From: Emiliania huxleyi CCMP1516
Lineage: Eukaryota; Haptophyta; Isochrysidales; Noelaerhabdaceae
Direction: 5' to 3'
Assembly (NCBI RefSeq): GCF_000372725.1
Contig: NW_005200333.1
Coordinates: 994,934 to 1,058,933 of the forward strand
DNA length: 64,000 bases
Positions 9,323 to 20,060 of this stretch are shown here, piece after piece. A program made the position numbers and the translations under genes. The number at the start of each line of letters is the position of its first letter. Within the stretch, counting starts at the first letter, position 1. Below the pieces are notes generated by a model, which made no database searches, was not told where the DNA came from, and worked only from the letters and a program-made list of their open reading frames with translations.

Positions 9323-10642
9323 ATGGCGTTCGCCGCCCGCAAGCGCGCCCGCACCGGCGGCGGCGGTGAGGAGGACGAGGAGCCCTTTCCGGTCGCGGAT
9401 GGCTTCAGACGCCCATCCGCTTTGGCGCGCGCGTCGTCGGACAGGTCACCACGCTGGCGCTCGAGGGCGAGGACGGCCCTCTGGCATCGCTCGGTGAGGT
9501 TGGCGTCGCACGCGACCACGCGGGCGCCTGGTACGTGGCGTACGTCGCGACGAAGGACTCGCTGCTGCACGTCTCGGCGGCCGGGCGCGTACGCCGCGTG
9601 GCATCCTTGCCGGCAAGCAACGTCTACTACACCGTTGCTGCCAGCCCCAACGGGGGCGCGCTGTTTGTGGCGGACTGGAGCAACAACAAGATCCGGCGGG
9701 TCGAGGTGGCGACTGGCGAGGTGACCATGGTCGCGGGCAGCGGCGCAGCGGGCAGCGCCGATGGCGTTGGTGACGCGGCGCAGTTCTTCTACCCAGGCGG
9801 CATCACCGTTAGCCCGGACGGCAGCGTGCTCTTTGTGGCAGTCAGTGGCAACCACAAGATCCAGCGGGTTGAGTTGGCGACTGGCGAGGTGACCACGATC
9901 GCGGGCAGCGGCTGGGGTGGCGACGCGGACGGCGTGGGCGACGCGGCGCAGTTCTACGACCCGCGTGGCATCGCCATCAGCCGCGACGGCGGCGCGCTGT
10001 TTGTGGTGGACCATGAGAACCACAAGATCCGGCGGGTGGAGGTGGCGACGGGCGCTGTGACGACGGTCGCTGGAAGCGGCGACGAGGACGACGCGGATGG
10101 CGTGGGCGACGCGGCACAGATCTTCTACCTTTACGGACTCGCCATCAGCCCAGACGGCGGCGCGCTGTTTGTGGCGGACAGCGAGAACCACAAGATCCGG
10201 CGGGTGGAGGTGGCGACAGGAGAGGTGACGACGATCGCGGGCAGTGGCAAGGAGGGCAGCGCTGACAGCGTGGGTGACGCGGCGGAGCTCAACGGACCAG
10301 TCGAAGTCGCCATCAACGCCGACGGCAGCACGCTGTTGGTCGGTTCGATCGGTGGCCTCCGCCAGGTCTGCGTGGCTGCGCCTCCGCTCCTCCGCCTCCC
10401 TCCTTTGCCCCGATCTTCGTTCCGCCTTCGAGCCTTGCAGCTGACCTCGCAAAGACGTGGGGCGACGCCACCCTCCCAGAGGGGAAAGTCACCTTCCTGG
10501 TCGGCGACGACCGGGAGCGCATCGATCGAGCTCGTTTTGTTTTGTTTGCACGTACGTGGAGCTGGCGCAGATGTACCAGGTGCCGCGCCTCGAGCTGCTC
10601 TGCGCGCAGGCGCTGCAGGAGAGCGTCGCGCCGGTGAGGTAG
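9323..10642 (+). pseudogene. NHL-repeat / BTB protein gene, damaged
   Basis: 9535-10400 encodes about five NHL beta-propeller repeats of the form GGALFVADxxNHKIRRVEVATGEVTTIAGSG. The N-terminal frame from ATG 9323 (MAFAARKRARTGGGGEEDEE) reaches the NHL frame only by a single-base shift near 9405-9420. After the propeller a different frame gives LPEGKVTFLVGDDRERID, the start of a BTB domain, and 10545-10640 gives TYVELAQMYQVPRLELLCAQ, the end of one; about 60 residues of the BTB core are missing. NHL-BTB architecture is known in algae, but this copy is probably non-functional or mis-assembled. Confidence 0.6.
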
Positions 10643-10766
10643 AGCTCTACATCCGGCGCGGGACGGACTGCCTGCGTTGCAGCGCGACAGAAGCGGGAAA
10701 AAAGAAAAAAATCGCTACTGACGACTGCCTGACGACTACCAAGGGTCACGCCTACTTCGGCAGGAC

Positions 10767-13481
10767 ATGCTGCTCGCTCTGCCGATTGCCGTTATCGCCG
10801 GCCCGGTGATTGCTTTCTTTTTTCCGTCTCCGCCACCGTCGCAGCCCGAGCCGCCGGCCGCACCGCTGCCAGCGCCTCCGTCTCTGCCACCGGCCGCACC
10901 GCTGCCACAGCAAGTCAAGGAGGTTCTCTCCATGTGCATCGTCCTGGCCAGGGAGAGGTACAGCAAACATGGCGAGATCGATGCTGCAGCCATCCGAAGC
11001 ACGATCGCTGGTGACCTTTTGGCAACATTCCCCCCCTTCGTACGCGTGACCTCAAGCACGGGCTGCGACCTGCCCAACGAGAAGCGCCAGACCAGCCAAT
11101 ACGACCTTGTGACGGCGCCTCCGGGAACTGAGCTGGTTGACGACAATATCTCTGCTAGCCTGGTCGCCACGAATGTCACGACAGCGGTCGTCTCTGTCAC
11201 GCTCCTAGACTTTACCAGCTCTCCATCGCTGCTCCACAACATGTGCGATACCATCCTCAGAGGAGCTTTGCCCGATGAGAGGGAGGGCGGCGAGTGGTGG
11301 AACCTGTTCAAAGCTGTCTGCTACCCTTCAGATGAAGCGAAGGACTACCTGCTGGTTGGGGCAGCAAAGTACCTTCTATCACCCGACCTGGATATGACTG
11401 TCGCCGCGGTCCGGGTGTTGGATGCGGATTGGAGACTCACATCGCCCCGTTGGCGAACATCCGATTTCGTATGGCTGGTGCTTTGGCTGCTGCCGATCTG
11501 GGCGGCAGTGCTCTTGCCTGCGGTCGTTGTCTGTAGAGCAGCATTGGGCCACAGACGTGCAGCGGTGCTGCAGGAGCTGGAACGCGCCTTGGACGCGATC
11601 GAGGTGGACAAGAACCGAAACCGCTTCCACGGAGCGGAGGCGGGCAAGGCCGTTCGCCAGACGAGGTGGCTTGCGCGTACTCTGCTCCTCTTGGCCGTCC
11701 CTCTTCTGCCCTGGCTGCCCGCCTTGGCTGTCCTCCCGGTCGCCCTCCCTCTCTCTCAGCAGGACGTCGCCTGTGCGGCGTGGGTCAAGTCGAGAGCGTC
11801 GCGGCGCTTCTGGCTTCTCTTGGGCTGCGCGAGTGGTGTCATCTACTGCGCCTGGCTCCTGGCGAGCTGGAGTCTGACCTACAGCGGGGAAGACCAAGAC
11901 CTGTACCCGGTGGGGACGTTTATCGTTTCGCACGAGGCCTTCGTCAGCGAGTGCCACCAGCTCGTCGGTCCGAGAGACGAGTACGAATCGTTTCGTCTGG
12001 GCGGCAAGAACGTCTATTATCCATTTCATGGCAAGGTCTGTAGCGTGTACCTGCACGCGATTCGGCCGGAAAACGCGCCCATCTTCGCTTGGACGCTCTT
12101 CGGCCAGGGCTGCGTCAGCCTGCTTCTCGCCTGCGTCTCTGGGGCGCTGCTGCTCAAAAGCGCGGGGTGCAAGGCCGTCCCCGGCGGCCGCTACCTCGCA
12201 GCGTTCGCGCGCTGCGGCGCAACGAGCGTCGACGGGCTGCTGGCTGGCGCTTCGGAGCGAGTCTCCGACAGATTTGCAGGCTCGGCTAAGGAGCTCGTCA
12301 CCGGCCAGCCCGAGGAGGCGGCAACGGGGCTCTACGGGATCATCGGCTACGAGGAGGCTTACCTGCGAGAGCGCATGGCTGCGGGCACCGCCGCCATCGT
12401 CGCGGAGGCCGAGGCGCTGGGCGACCCGGAGGTGCTCGAGAACCTGCGCTACATCCTCGACGCGCCGGCCGGCTCGAGTAACACGCAATTCCACAACGGC
12501 TGGCGGCGCGACCGAGCCCCGGACGGCTCCAGCCTCCGCAGCCGAAGGGGTATGCGGCTCGCCGACTTTGTCGCGCTGCCGGTGGCTCGCAGGGCGCGGC
12601 TTGAGGAAGCGCACGTCGTCGCTTTGCGTCTGTATTCGACGGCCGCGTTTCGCGCTCTCAACGGCCCGATGCGCAACCTGAAGCTCAGCCCCTGCCGCAA
12701 GGACGAGGCGGGCAGTCCGCTCCCGCTCGAGCCCCCGCAGCTGGCGGCGCCCCACCCGCAGCCCGTGACGATGGCCTTCATCTATGAGGCGTTGAAGCGG
12801 ATGCGCGCCGTCGCCGCAGCGACGACGGTCGACCCCGAGTGCAAGAAGATGGAGGAACTGGCGGTGGCTGGCGAGCTCAGCCTGGAGACGCTGCGGCAGG
12901 CGTCGCGGCAGGCGCGGCGAGACGAGGAGGGAGGTGACAAGGAGAGCCAAGAGGAGGGCTCCGGTTTGGAGGAGGGGCGGGCGACTGGTGTCAGCAAGAG
13001 CTCGTACCTTGGTTCAGTCGACCAGAGCGCGGGCGAGGGGCACGGGGAGCGCACAGGTGCTGGGAGAGGCAGCGCGCCGCTGTCTGTGCTGCAAGCGGTG
13101 GCCAGGGCATTCGGCTGTGAGCGGCCGGCGAAGCCAGAGGAGGGGCGTATCCTCTGGCGCGGGATGGGGGACATGCTTTGTTCGCCTCGCTTTCTCGCGC
13201 TCGGCGGGACTGAGTTTGCCTGCTGCAGCACGACCTCTCGGCTGGAGGTCGCGGCTCGCTACGCGTGCGCCGCCGGCGAGAAGGCCTTGCTCTTCCGCAT
13301 CAAGAGCAGCACATTTATGAACATGGGCGTGGACATCAGCGACTTCTCCGCGTTTCCGCACGAGCAGGAGTGCCTGTATCCTCCCCTCACGTACCTGCAC
13401 CCCACCGGCGTCACCCACCGGCTTGTGCGCGACGACGTCGAGTTCGACGTGGTGGAGGTCGAGCCGTCGTTCCCGAGCTGA
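10767..13481 (+). CDS. Membrane-anchored mono-ADP-ribosyltransferase (ARTC-like)
   Basis: A 904-residue intronless protein. It has an N-terminal anchor (MLLALPIAVIAGPVIAFFF), a Pro-rich stretch, an outside-type domain with Cys, and about four further hydrophobic helices (FVWLVLWLLPIWAAVLLPAV, LLLLAVPLLPWLPALAVLPV, RFWLLLGCASGVIYCAWLL and GCVSLLLACVSGALLL). The C-terminal ~280 residues show the R-S-E signature of arginine-type ADP-ribosyltransferases: LYSTAAFRALNGPMR, WRGM, CCSTTS, then EQECLYPP (an E-x-E). Such enzymes transfer ADP-ribose from NAD+ to protein side chains. The TM number implies the catalytic domain's side of the membrane, but topology is not certain. It overlaps by 43 bp the longest frame of the gene upstream. 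Confidence 0.75.
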   Translation: MLLALPIAVIAGPVIAFFFPSPPPSQPEPPAAPLPAPPSLPPAAPLPQQVKEVLSMCIVLARERYSKHGEIDAAAIRSTIAGDLLATFPPFVRVTSSTGCDLPNEKRQTSQYDLVTAPPGTELVDDNISASLVATNVTTAVVSVTLLDFTSSPSLLHNMCDTILRGALPDEREGGEWWNLFKAVCYPSDEAKDYLLVGAAKYLLSPDLDMTVAAVRVLDADWRLTSPRWRTSDFVWLVLWLLPIWAAVLLPAVVVCRAALGHRRAAVLQELERALDAIEVDKNRNRFHGAEAGKAVRQTRWLARTLLLLAVPLLPWLPALAVLPVALPLSQQDVACAAWVKSRASRRFWLLLGCASGVIYCAWLLASWSLTYSGEDQDLYPVGTFIVSHEAFVSECHQLVGPRDEYESFRLGGKNVYYPFHGKVCSVYLHAIRPENAPIFAWTLFGQGCVSLLLACVSGALLLKSAGCKAVPGGRYLAAFARCGATSVDGLLAGASERVSDRFAGSAKELVTGQPEEAATGLYGIIGYEEAYLRERMAAGTAAIVAEAEALGDPEVLENLRYILDAPAGSSNTQFHNGWRRDRAPDGSSLRSRRGMRLADFVALPVARRARLEEAHVVALRLYSTAAFRALNGPMRNLKLSPCRKDEAGSPLPLEPPQLAAPHPQPVTMAFIYEALKRMRAVAAATTVDPECKKMEELAVAGELSLETLRQASRQARRDEEGGDKESQEEGSGLEEGRATGVSKSSYLGSVDQSAGEGHGERTGAGRGSAPLSVLQAVARAFGCERPAKPEEGRILWRGMGDMLCSPRFLALGGTEFACCSTTSRLEVAARYACAAGEKALLFRIKSSTFMNMGVDISDFSAFPHEQECLYPPLTYLHPTGVTHRLVRDDVEFDVVEVEPSFPS

Positions 13482-13827
13482 GTGGGGGAAGATCTCCCCC
13501 TCTGGGGAGGTAAAAATGAAAACGCCGACGTGCAGCAGACCACAGTGCACAGGACTGAAGACTGAACCCAACCATGTAGGTATTTGTGTCCACACGTTCT
13601 CTCTAAGCAACGGTTCTCGACCCGGCACAGGGAGATTGACGTCTTGGCAGCGGAAAGTAACTGTCGAGGAACACGTTTTTCTTGTTCAGGAGCGAGAGTT
13701 TCACCACCTCCGTCGACTGTACACATAGAGAACACACCACAGCGCACAGGCGCACACAGCAGATACAGGCCTCTCCGCGCTTCTTGTGAGTCGGATACTG
13801 CGCGTGCCCCCGAGCACCGAACGCGAG
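13482..13827. other. Intergenic between convergent genes
   Basis: Separates the 3' ends of the ADP-ribosyltransferase gene (+) and the ammonium transporter (-). No gene or repeat is seen; it should hold both polyadenylation regions. Confidence 0.5.
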
Positions 13828-15011
13828 TCACACCATCGCCGCCTCGGCGATCTCTACGCGGGCCAGGCGCACCGAGAGGCTCTGGCCGCTCCTCCGCTTC
13901 GCGGGCGAGACCTCGCCCAGCGCAAGATCGGCCCCTTCAAACAGCTCGTCGGTGGTGGGCGTTGCGTGCTTGACAAAGGCGGCGAGGTCGAGGTACGAAC
14001 TCTCTGCGTGCTGCGAGCGGTCGAGCCCGTCCAGCTCCTCAGCCTAGCAACGAGAGGGCTTTGGGGGCAGCGAGTGCTGGGGGGGGGGGGGGGGTACTTT
14101 GGCTCTGCGCCTCGGTTGTGCGCGCGCTGCCGAGCGTGCGCTCGATGGCGGCCATCACGAGCCACGTGCCCGCGCCTGACCACGCAATAGCCACCGCCAC
14201 GCCGAGCGCCTGCAGCCTTAGTTGGTCGAGCGAGCCGTCCGGGCCAGCCGGATTGACCTGAGGCAAGGGATAAGTCGGGAGTGTGGGCTCGACTCGGCCG
14301 CATCCTACCAAGTGAAGGCGCCCGCGAGTGATCCGTGTGTGAGGAGAGGGGGTCGACCTCGCTCGAGGCGTACACTCCAAGGAGCAGCGAGCCCACCACG
14401 CCCGTCACGCCGTGGATCGAGGTGACGTCGAGCGCATCGTCAATGCGGAGATACTCCTGAGGGAGGAGAGAGGGGAGGCATGGAGAGGGAGCTGGTGGAG
14501 AGGGGAGCAGCTGTGCTGTGTGGAGAGGGAGGCAGCAATGGGCGCCTTGAAGAGCAGCACACCGCCGAAGAGGCGGCGCCGCAGACCAGCCCGACCACGA
14601 GCCCCGCCGAGGGCGCCGTTGATGCAGCCGACAAAGGTCGGGCGGCCTGCGTGGCCCCAATCGAGGGCGAGCCACACCAGCGCGCCGCCGGCGCCGGCGA
14701 CGTGCATGGACAGCAGTGCGCTCGCCGCGAGGCTGCCCACCGCGAGCGCGCTGCCCCCGTTGAAGGCGAACCAGCCAACCCACAGCAGCCCGGCGCCCGT
14801 GGCGGCCATCGGAAAATTGTGAGGAGCGAGCGAGTGGGAGGCAAGGCCGGCAAAGCCCACGCGCGGTCCGAGCCGAAGCGCCGTCACGAGCGAGGCGACT
14901 CCGGCGGAGGTGTGGATGACGATGCCGCCCGCAAAGTCGCACACGCCGAGCCGGGCCAGCCAGCCGCCGCCCCACACCCAGTGGCAGAGCGGGTAGTAGA
15001 CGAGGAGCGTC
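13828..15011 (-). CDS. AMT: Ammonium transporter (Amt family), 5'-truncated
   Basis: The exon ending at 15011 gives TLLVYYPLCHWVWGGGWLAR, DFAGGIVIHTSAGVASLVTA, PHNFPMAATGAGLLWVGWFA and DWGHAGRPTFVGCINGALGG, core Amt helices 4-8. A second exon gives RIDDALDVTSIHGVTGVVGS, a third LDQLRLQALGVAVAIAWSGA, and the last EELDGLDRSQHAESSYLDLA with a cytoplasmic tail ending EIAEAAMV. Introns include a clear GT-AG at 14357-14258 and a GC-AG after LLFK. The family is about 450 residues with 11 TM helices; the first ~130-150 residues are absent, since only ~370 bp separate this exon from the next gene. It may be a relic, or the 5' part may be elsewhere. Confidence 0.75.
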
Positions 15012-15385
15012 CTGCCGGGACGGTGGCGGCCGTGTGCTGGAGACCAAGGGTGGCGGAGAGAGGAGCAATACCAAGGGCGCACGCAGACGCACACCAGGCA
15101 CACACGAGACACGTCAGTCGTCACCGCACTCCGTGGCGCAGGGAATTGGATTCTCTCCTTTGACCGACACGATTTTGATGAGTTTGAAATAATAGAAAAT
15201 AAGAAAATTACAAGAGGTAATATGAATATGTCCCACACTTGAGAGAGGACCCGCGTCACCCGAGACCCGCAAAAGCCGCATGCACACCGCGGCATGTCGT
15301 GTCCAGATACAGATGGCGAAAGAAAAGAGAGTAGCTCGGTTCTCGCACCTTCTGGACCCACCTCGCGCAGTCGATCGGCAAACGC

Positions 15386-16874
15386 TCACTCGCCCAGCAG
15401 GCCATCGAGGACACCGCCCGGGACGAGACCGGTGTTCCGCACGAGGGCGGCGCCGGCCTGCATGTACGGGTGGGCCTTGTAGGCGGCGAGGGTGCCGGCG
15501 GCAATCAGCACATAGGGCGCGCGCACGAGCTCCTTGTAGTAGTCGGGCGGGAGGGTCTGCCTGCCGTCCAGGATGGCGAGGAAGGGCCAGACGGAGGTGC
15601 GCTCCTTGACGGCGCGGAACGCGTCCCCGTGCTCCGCCTCCAGCCGCCGGTCGCCGTGCCACACCGCAAAGAGGTGGTGCCTACAAGGGGGGGGCAGCGC
15701 CAAGGCGCGCGATCTGTGGGGGTGGCGCCGCCGGCCGCCGCCCAGAGCGCGGCGAGGGCGCGGCGCCCGACAAGGAGGGCCATGGTGAGGGCGGTGAAGG
15801 ATGAGCCGACCATCGACAAGTGGGCGGCGGACCACAGCAGCTGCCCGACCATCTGCGGGTGGCGGGTGATCCGAATGACTCCGGTCTCCCAGAGGTGGAG
15901 GCGCGGCTTCTCGACCGCGGCAACCTCCTTGAGGTTGAAGACTGACGGGTAGAGGAGGAAGAAGGAGGAGAAGGACGCGCACCTGACGAGAGAGACGTCC
16001 GAGGCATGAGCTGCGAGCTGCATCCGAGCTATGGGCTGCATCCGAGACATGAGAGAGAAGGCGTGCCTGTGGCCAACGCCGCTTCAAGCCGAAGCCGCCG
16101 CGCAGTCCGCTGGTGGCGGGCTGTATCTCGGATGCCTCTGTCCGAAGGTGGCGGGCTGTATCTCGGATGCCTCTCCCATCTCGCATGTCTCTAGGGAGCG
16201 CACCAGGCGACGGCGTGCGCAACGGGAGACGCCTCTCCGTTCCACCAGACGACGCCGTCGTGCGCGTGCGAGATGAAGTAGACGATCCACGAGTAGGCGA
16301 GCGGCAGCGAGCACGACGCAAAGAGGACTCGCCACAGCCGCTCGCCCGTGACCCGCGACGCGTACGGGCGGAGGCCGGCGAGGCCAGAGTGGACGAGGGG
16401 GAAGAGGATCCCGAAGGCGAGAGTGACGAGGTGGGAGTTGCCGCCACACGCCGCCTCGAGCGCCGCCAGAAAGTCGTCGCCGTACCCCGTCGGCGAGTAG
16501 ATCCACAGCACGACCAGCGCCGACATGATTGTGCCGACCGCCGCGAAAAAGGTGAGCCAGTCGCGCCCAACCTCGCCGCCGTCCTCGATCACCTGCCCCC
16601 ACCGCTCGTTTCGCCACGCAAAGGCTCCGGCGTCCTCTCCCACCGCCAGGTCGCCAGCGCGGTCCGCCTCTTGCGACTCGAGCAGCAGCGAGATGGGAAG
16701 GATCTGCGCGAGCACGCCGCCCTCCTCAGTCGGCGGCGGCAGCCCCGGCCGGTCGTCGGGCAGCGGCGGCGGCCTCACGGAGGACGCGACAGCCGACCGC
16801 TGCCAGCCTCGCCGCGGCGCGAGCGTCGGCGCGCGCGGAGGCACGAGTGCGAGCCCCGCGAGGTGGCACAGCAT
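15386..16874 (-). CDS. Z-ISO: 15-cis-zeta-carotene isomerase (NnrU-like)
   Basis: Z-ISO converts 9,15,9'-tri-cis- to 9,9'-di-cis-zeta-carotene in plastid carotenoid synthesis and is a haem-containing membrane protein. Diagnostic stretches: [89 protein letters not shown] and [20 protein letters not shown]. Three exons join in frame: 16874-16204, 15982-15767 and 15680-15386, with introns GT-AG (221 bp, internal tandem repeats) and GC-AG (86 bp). The start at MLCHLAG gives an Arg/Ala/Pro-rich leader consistent with plastid import. Length and order match the family. Confidence 0.92.
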
Positions 16875-17434
16875 TTTGTTACAAAAAGAAAAGGAAGTGG
16901 CAGCCTTCGTGTCACGAGTTGAACGGGAGGCGCCGGACTCAAAAGACACCGCCACAGTCCTGAGACGCGCGAGGGCAGCCTCCTTAAAGGCAATGGGGTC
17001 TAGATAGATTCGGAGCGCTCGCCGAAGAGAGTACGACAAAATAGCGCCCGTGATTGCCTGCACGCTGCCCGCAATCACGGACTCCATACCCGAAAGAAAG
17101 AGGGGGGAGCTCGCGGGAGAGGTGACGAGTGAACTACAGGCAGTGGGGAAGGCAGCCTCGATCGCCATACTGACATGGATGCGAAACAACGACAAGACCA
17201 AGGCACGGGCAGAGGAACGAGAGAAGAGGATAGGGTGGATAAAGCGCCTGAGCTGTTCACGGCATGGAGGGTGAGCCAAGCCGAACGTACCGAACGTAGA
17301 GCCGAGCGGAAGGAAGCCGGGGAAGACGACTCAGAGGAGGATGAACCAGTGGAAATCCCGTCGTCAGCTGTCACGGATGCACCCGAAGGGGACCCCAGCG
17401 CCAGCATCATCCGTGAAGGCACAAGTGTTCGAAG
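16875..17434. other. Interval upstream of Z-ISO, repeat-derived in its right part
   Basis: Contains the Z-ISO promoter side and, from about 17160, a + strand frame (RQLSRMHPKGTPAPASSVKA) that runs into the retroposon-like repeat at 17435. The frame may be the 5' part of that repeat's protein, absent from the second, shorter copy at 40831-41278. Confidence 0.35.
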
Positions 17435-17891
17435 AGAGAGTGGACCTGAGCAACGACATGACTGGGTGGCAAATGATCGCAGTGGGCGTCAGAAGACTTG
17501 TCCTTGCTCGAGGAGAGCTCGATAGACTCGAGGGGCCAGGATATGCAGCGTCCCGAGGAGGACGGAGCTGCGCCGAAAGGCGCAAGAAGCCGCGAGAACA
17601 AGGGACCGGCATGCGGCGGCGGCGTCGCAGAACGAGGCAGAGGAGAGCGACGCGACAGAGGAAGAAGCGACAAGGGAAAGAACGACGAGAAGGGGGCGAC
17701 CGCGAGGTGGCATGAAGCTTGAAGGTCGCAGCGAGAATCGGCGAGAGACTGCGAAGAGAGATAGGAAGAGGCGGACGCCCAAGGGTGGGCGACGGCTAGC
17801 GCATCACACCCCTCTCCTTAAAATCCCTGTGTGGTGGCGGCGTGCCGTCCTCCCATCCCTCCCTTGTATTGTCCGTTTTCTTTCTTTCTTT
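17435..17891 (+). repeat. Retroposon-like dispersed repeat, copy 1
   Basis: About 96% identical to 40831-41278 in opposite orientation. It encodes the frame DMTGWQMIAVGVRRLVLARG followed by an Arg/Lys-rich tail, then a shared non-coding part (TGTGTGGTGGCGGCGTGCCG) and a 3' end of (TTTC)n. The truncated 5' end of copy 2 and the simple 3' tail suggest non-LTR retrotransposition. No reverse transcriptase is visible in either copy. Confidence 0.65.
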
Positions 17892-18074
17892 TCTCGTGTG
17901 AGTGTGGCGTGTACCTAGTTTTGATCGCGGCTATGAAAGCGGTCGAATGAATAAGCGACCCACGAGCTGACCACACCTTCCACGTGTAACTTTGTTTCTA
18001 ACGGGGGCGTTTTTCTTCTTTCCCGTTTCGTTCACTCCTTCTGCACGCCACTCCGCCTGCACCGCCACCACATA

Positions 18075-19681
18075 ATGGCGTTGTCCGCTCTCGCTCGCGT
18101 GGCACTCGCCTCCGCCCTTGCCTCCGTGGCGGCAGCCGGCGCCGCCGAGACGGCCGCGGCCGCGGTCGCGTCTCAGGAGCGGGCCGACTCTGCCGCGTCG
18201 AACAGCGCCAACAAACTCGTGACGGCCGATCTCTCGGAGGGCAAGTTCAAGGAGGCGGCGGCACACTTCTGGGCCGCGTCCAACAAGGCCTCCGTGCACA
18301 CCACGACGGCGATGACCAAGGCGCTTGCCGACTTTGCCGCCTGGCTCGAGACCGAGGGCGGGCAGGTGAGCCTGGTGGAGGCGCAGGCGGCAGCAGAGGC
18401 CGCAGATGCGACGCCCGCCTCGACCGCCGCAGCCACCGACGCGGCGGCCGCCGACGCGCAAAGCAAGGCGGGTTCCCAGACCGCGGCCGCCACGCAGGGC
18501 GTCGCGACCACGCTCTCTCTCACGACGGACGCGCAGGACGCCGCGATCAAGCGGCTGAAGGCGGCGTACGAGCAGGCGGGAGGAGGCATGGACGGCGCGG
18601 GCGCCTTGCTGGGCGAGGCGAACGACGTGCTCTCCGTGGTGAATGCGTATGCCCTCCAGGCCATCTCCTCCGGCGTCGTCAAGGACAAGGCGGAGATTGC
18701 AGAGCGCGCCAAGGCTGCAGAGTCGTTCGATGACAAGGCGAGTGTAGACGGGAGAGAGTCGAGAGTACCCGACGAGGCCTGTGCGAGCGATGCATGTGCG
18801 CACCCTCGCACCCTCCCTCCCTCTCCCTCCCTCCCTCCGCCTCCCTCCCTCCGCCTCCCTCACTCTGCCTCCCTCCCTCAGGCGGCCGTTGCCGTCGACT
18901 CTGCCGTGGCGATGGTCTCCGACATCTCCGCGGCGGGCAAGGCGAACGCGGTCGCCGCGGCGACCAACGCCGCGGCTGGCCTCTCCTCCACCACAAACAG
19001 CTGGCGCATCGAAGAAGGCGCCGCGTCTGAGGCGCCCGCCGCTGAGGCGCCGGCGGAGAAGGTTGGCTGGATGCCGTTTGCGCAGACGGGCGCCGAGACG
19101 GGCGCGGGGTTCGCCGCGCAGGCGTACCACACGACATACCCCCGACACGCCCACGACGCGCCCACGACACGTCCACGACCCGCAACGTGACACGCCCGCG
19201 ACACGTTCTTGCGACACGCCCACGACGCGTCGGCGCCTCAACGTCGGCGCCTCGGCCCGCGCAGGGGCTCGACACCGGCTTCCGCTTCTTCACGGACCCG
19301 AGCTTCGACTTCCAAAAGGAGGGGCAGGCGTACCAGGCGTCCTCCAAAGCCACCGCGGACAAGTTTGCCTCCATCCAGTTCTCGGAGAATGCCACCGTCG
19401 GCGACGCCTCCGCCTCCGCCGCCTCGTTCGTCGCCGCAAAGTACGCCGAGCAGCAGGCCGCCAAGCAGATGGAGAGCGAGGCTGCGGCAAGCGTCGCGTC
19501 GGAGGCGTCGCTCAAGCTCGCCGCCGCCGCCACCGCCACGCCCAGCCGCGCGCAGCCGGCCGCGGCGGCGGGCGTGGTGGCGGCGGCGCTCGCCGCTGTG
19601 GCTGTGGGCGTTGCCCTCCGCCGGCGTCGCGGCGCGGCGAACGCGGGAGATCCCGCGGCTGCCCCCGCGCTCATGGTGTGA
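18075..19681 (+). CDS. Ala-rich type I membrane protein, unknown function
   Basis: Three exons join in frame: 18075-18737, 18882-19121 and 19265-19681. The introns are both GC-AG: 144 bp (CCCTCC repeats) and 143 bp (GACACGCCCAC repeats). The product of about 440 residues has a signal peptide (MALSALARVALASALASVAA), a long Ala/Ser/Thr-rich helical ectodomain with conserved-looking blocks (FKEAAAHFWAASNKASVHTT, LDTGFRFFTDPSFDFQKEG), and one C-terminal membrane helix (AGVVAAALAAVAVGVALRRR) followed by a short basic tail. A cell-surface or scale/coccolith-vesicle location is possible but speculative. I do not recognise a family. Confidence 0.7.
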
Positions 19682-20060
19682 GAGCTCTGGCTGCACTCGC
19701 CTACGGAGAGACGAGTGCGTGTGTGTGTGTGTGCCCGAGATTGCGGCATGAGTTGGTCGTGCTGTTGCGGTGGAAGAGCTTCGAACATGTCTCATCACTC
19801 ATGTGTGGTCCGACAGCGGGAGACCGCGAAGGGCACCGTCATGCTTGTATCAGTCGCATGCACATACACATGTCATGGTACATGGGTTATGGTGATATCC
19901 GCGTACATTCAGATCGAGGATCTCTCAGTAGAGCCGTACACTCAGCACATGTTCTCTCTCAGCGGGTGTCAGTTGTCTCAGGACAACACGAGTGTGAGGA
20001 GAATGAAAGAACCACAGCAGCCCGCGTTGCGAACAGACGACAACGCGACGGCGAGACGCC
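19682..20060. other. Intergenic between convergent genes
   Basis: A (GT)n tract near 19720 and otherwise plain, lower-GC sequence. No gene is seen. Confidence 0.5.
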
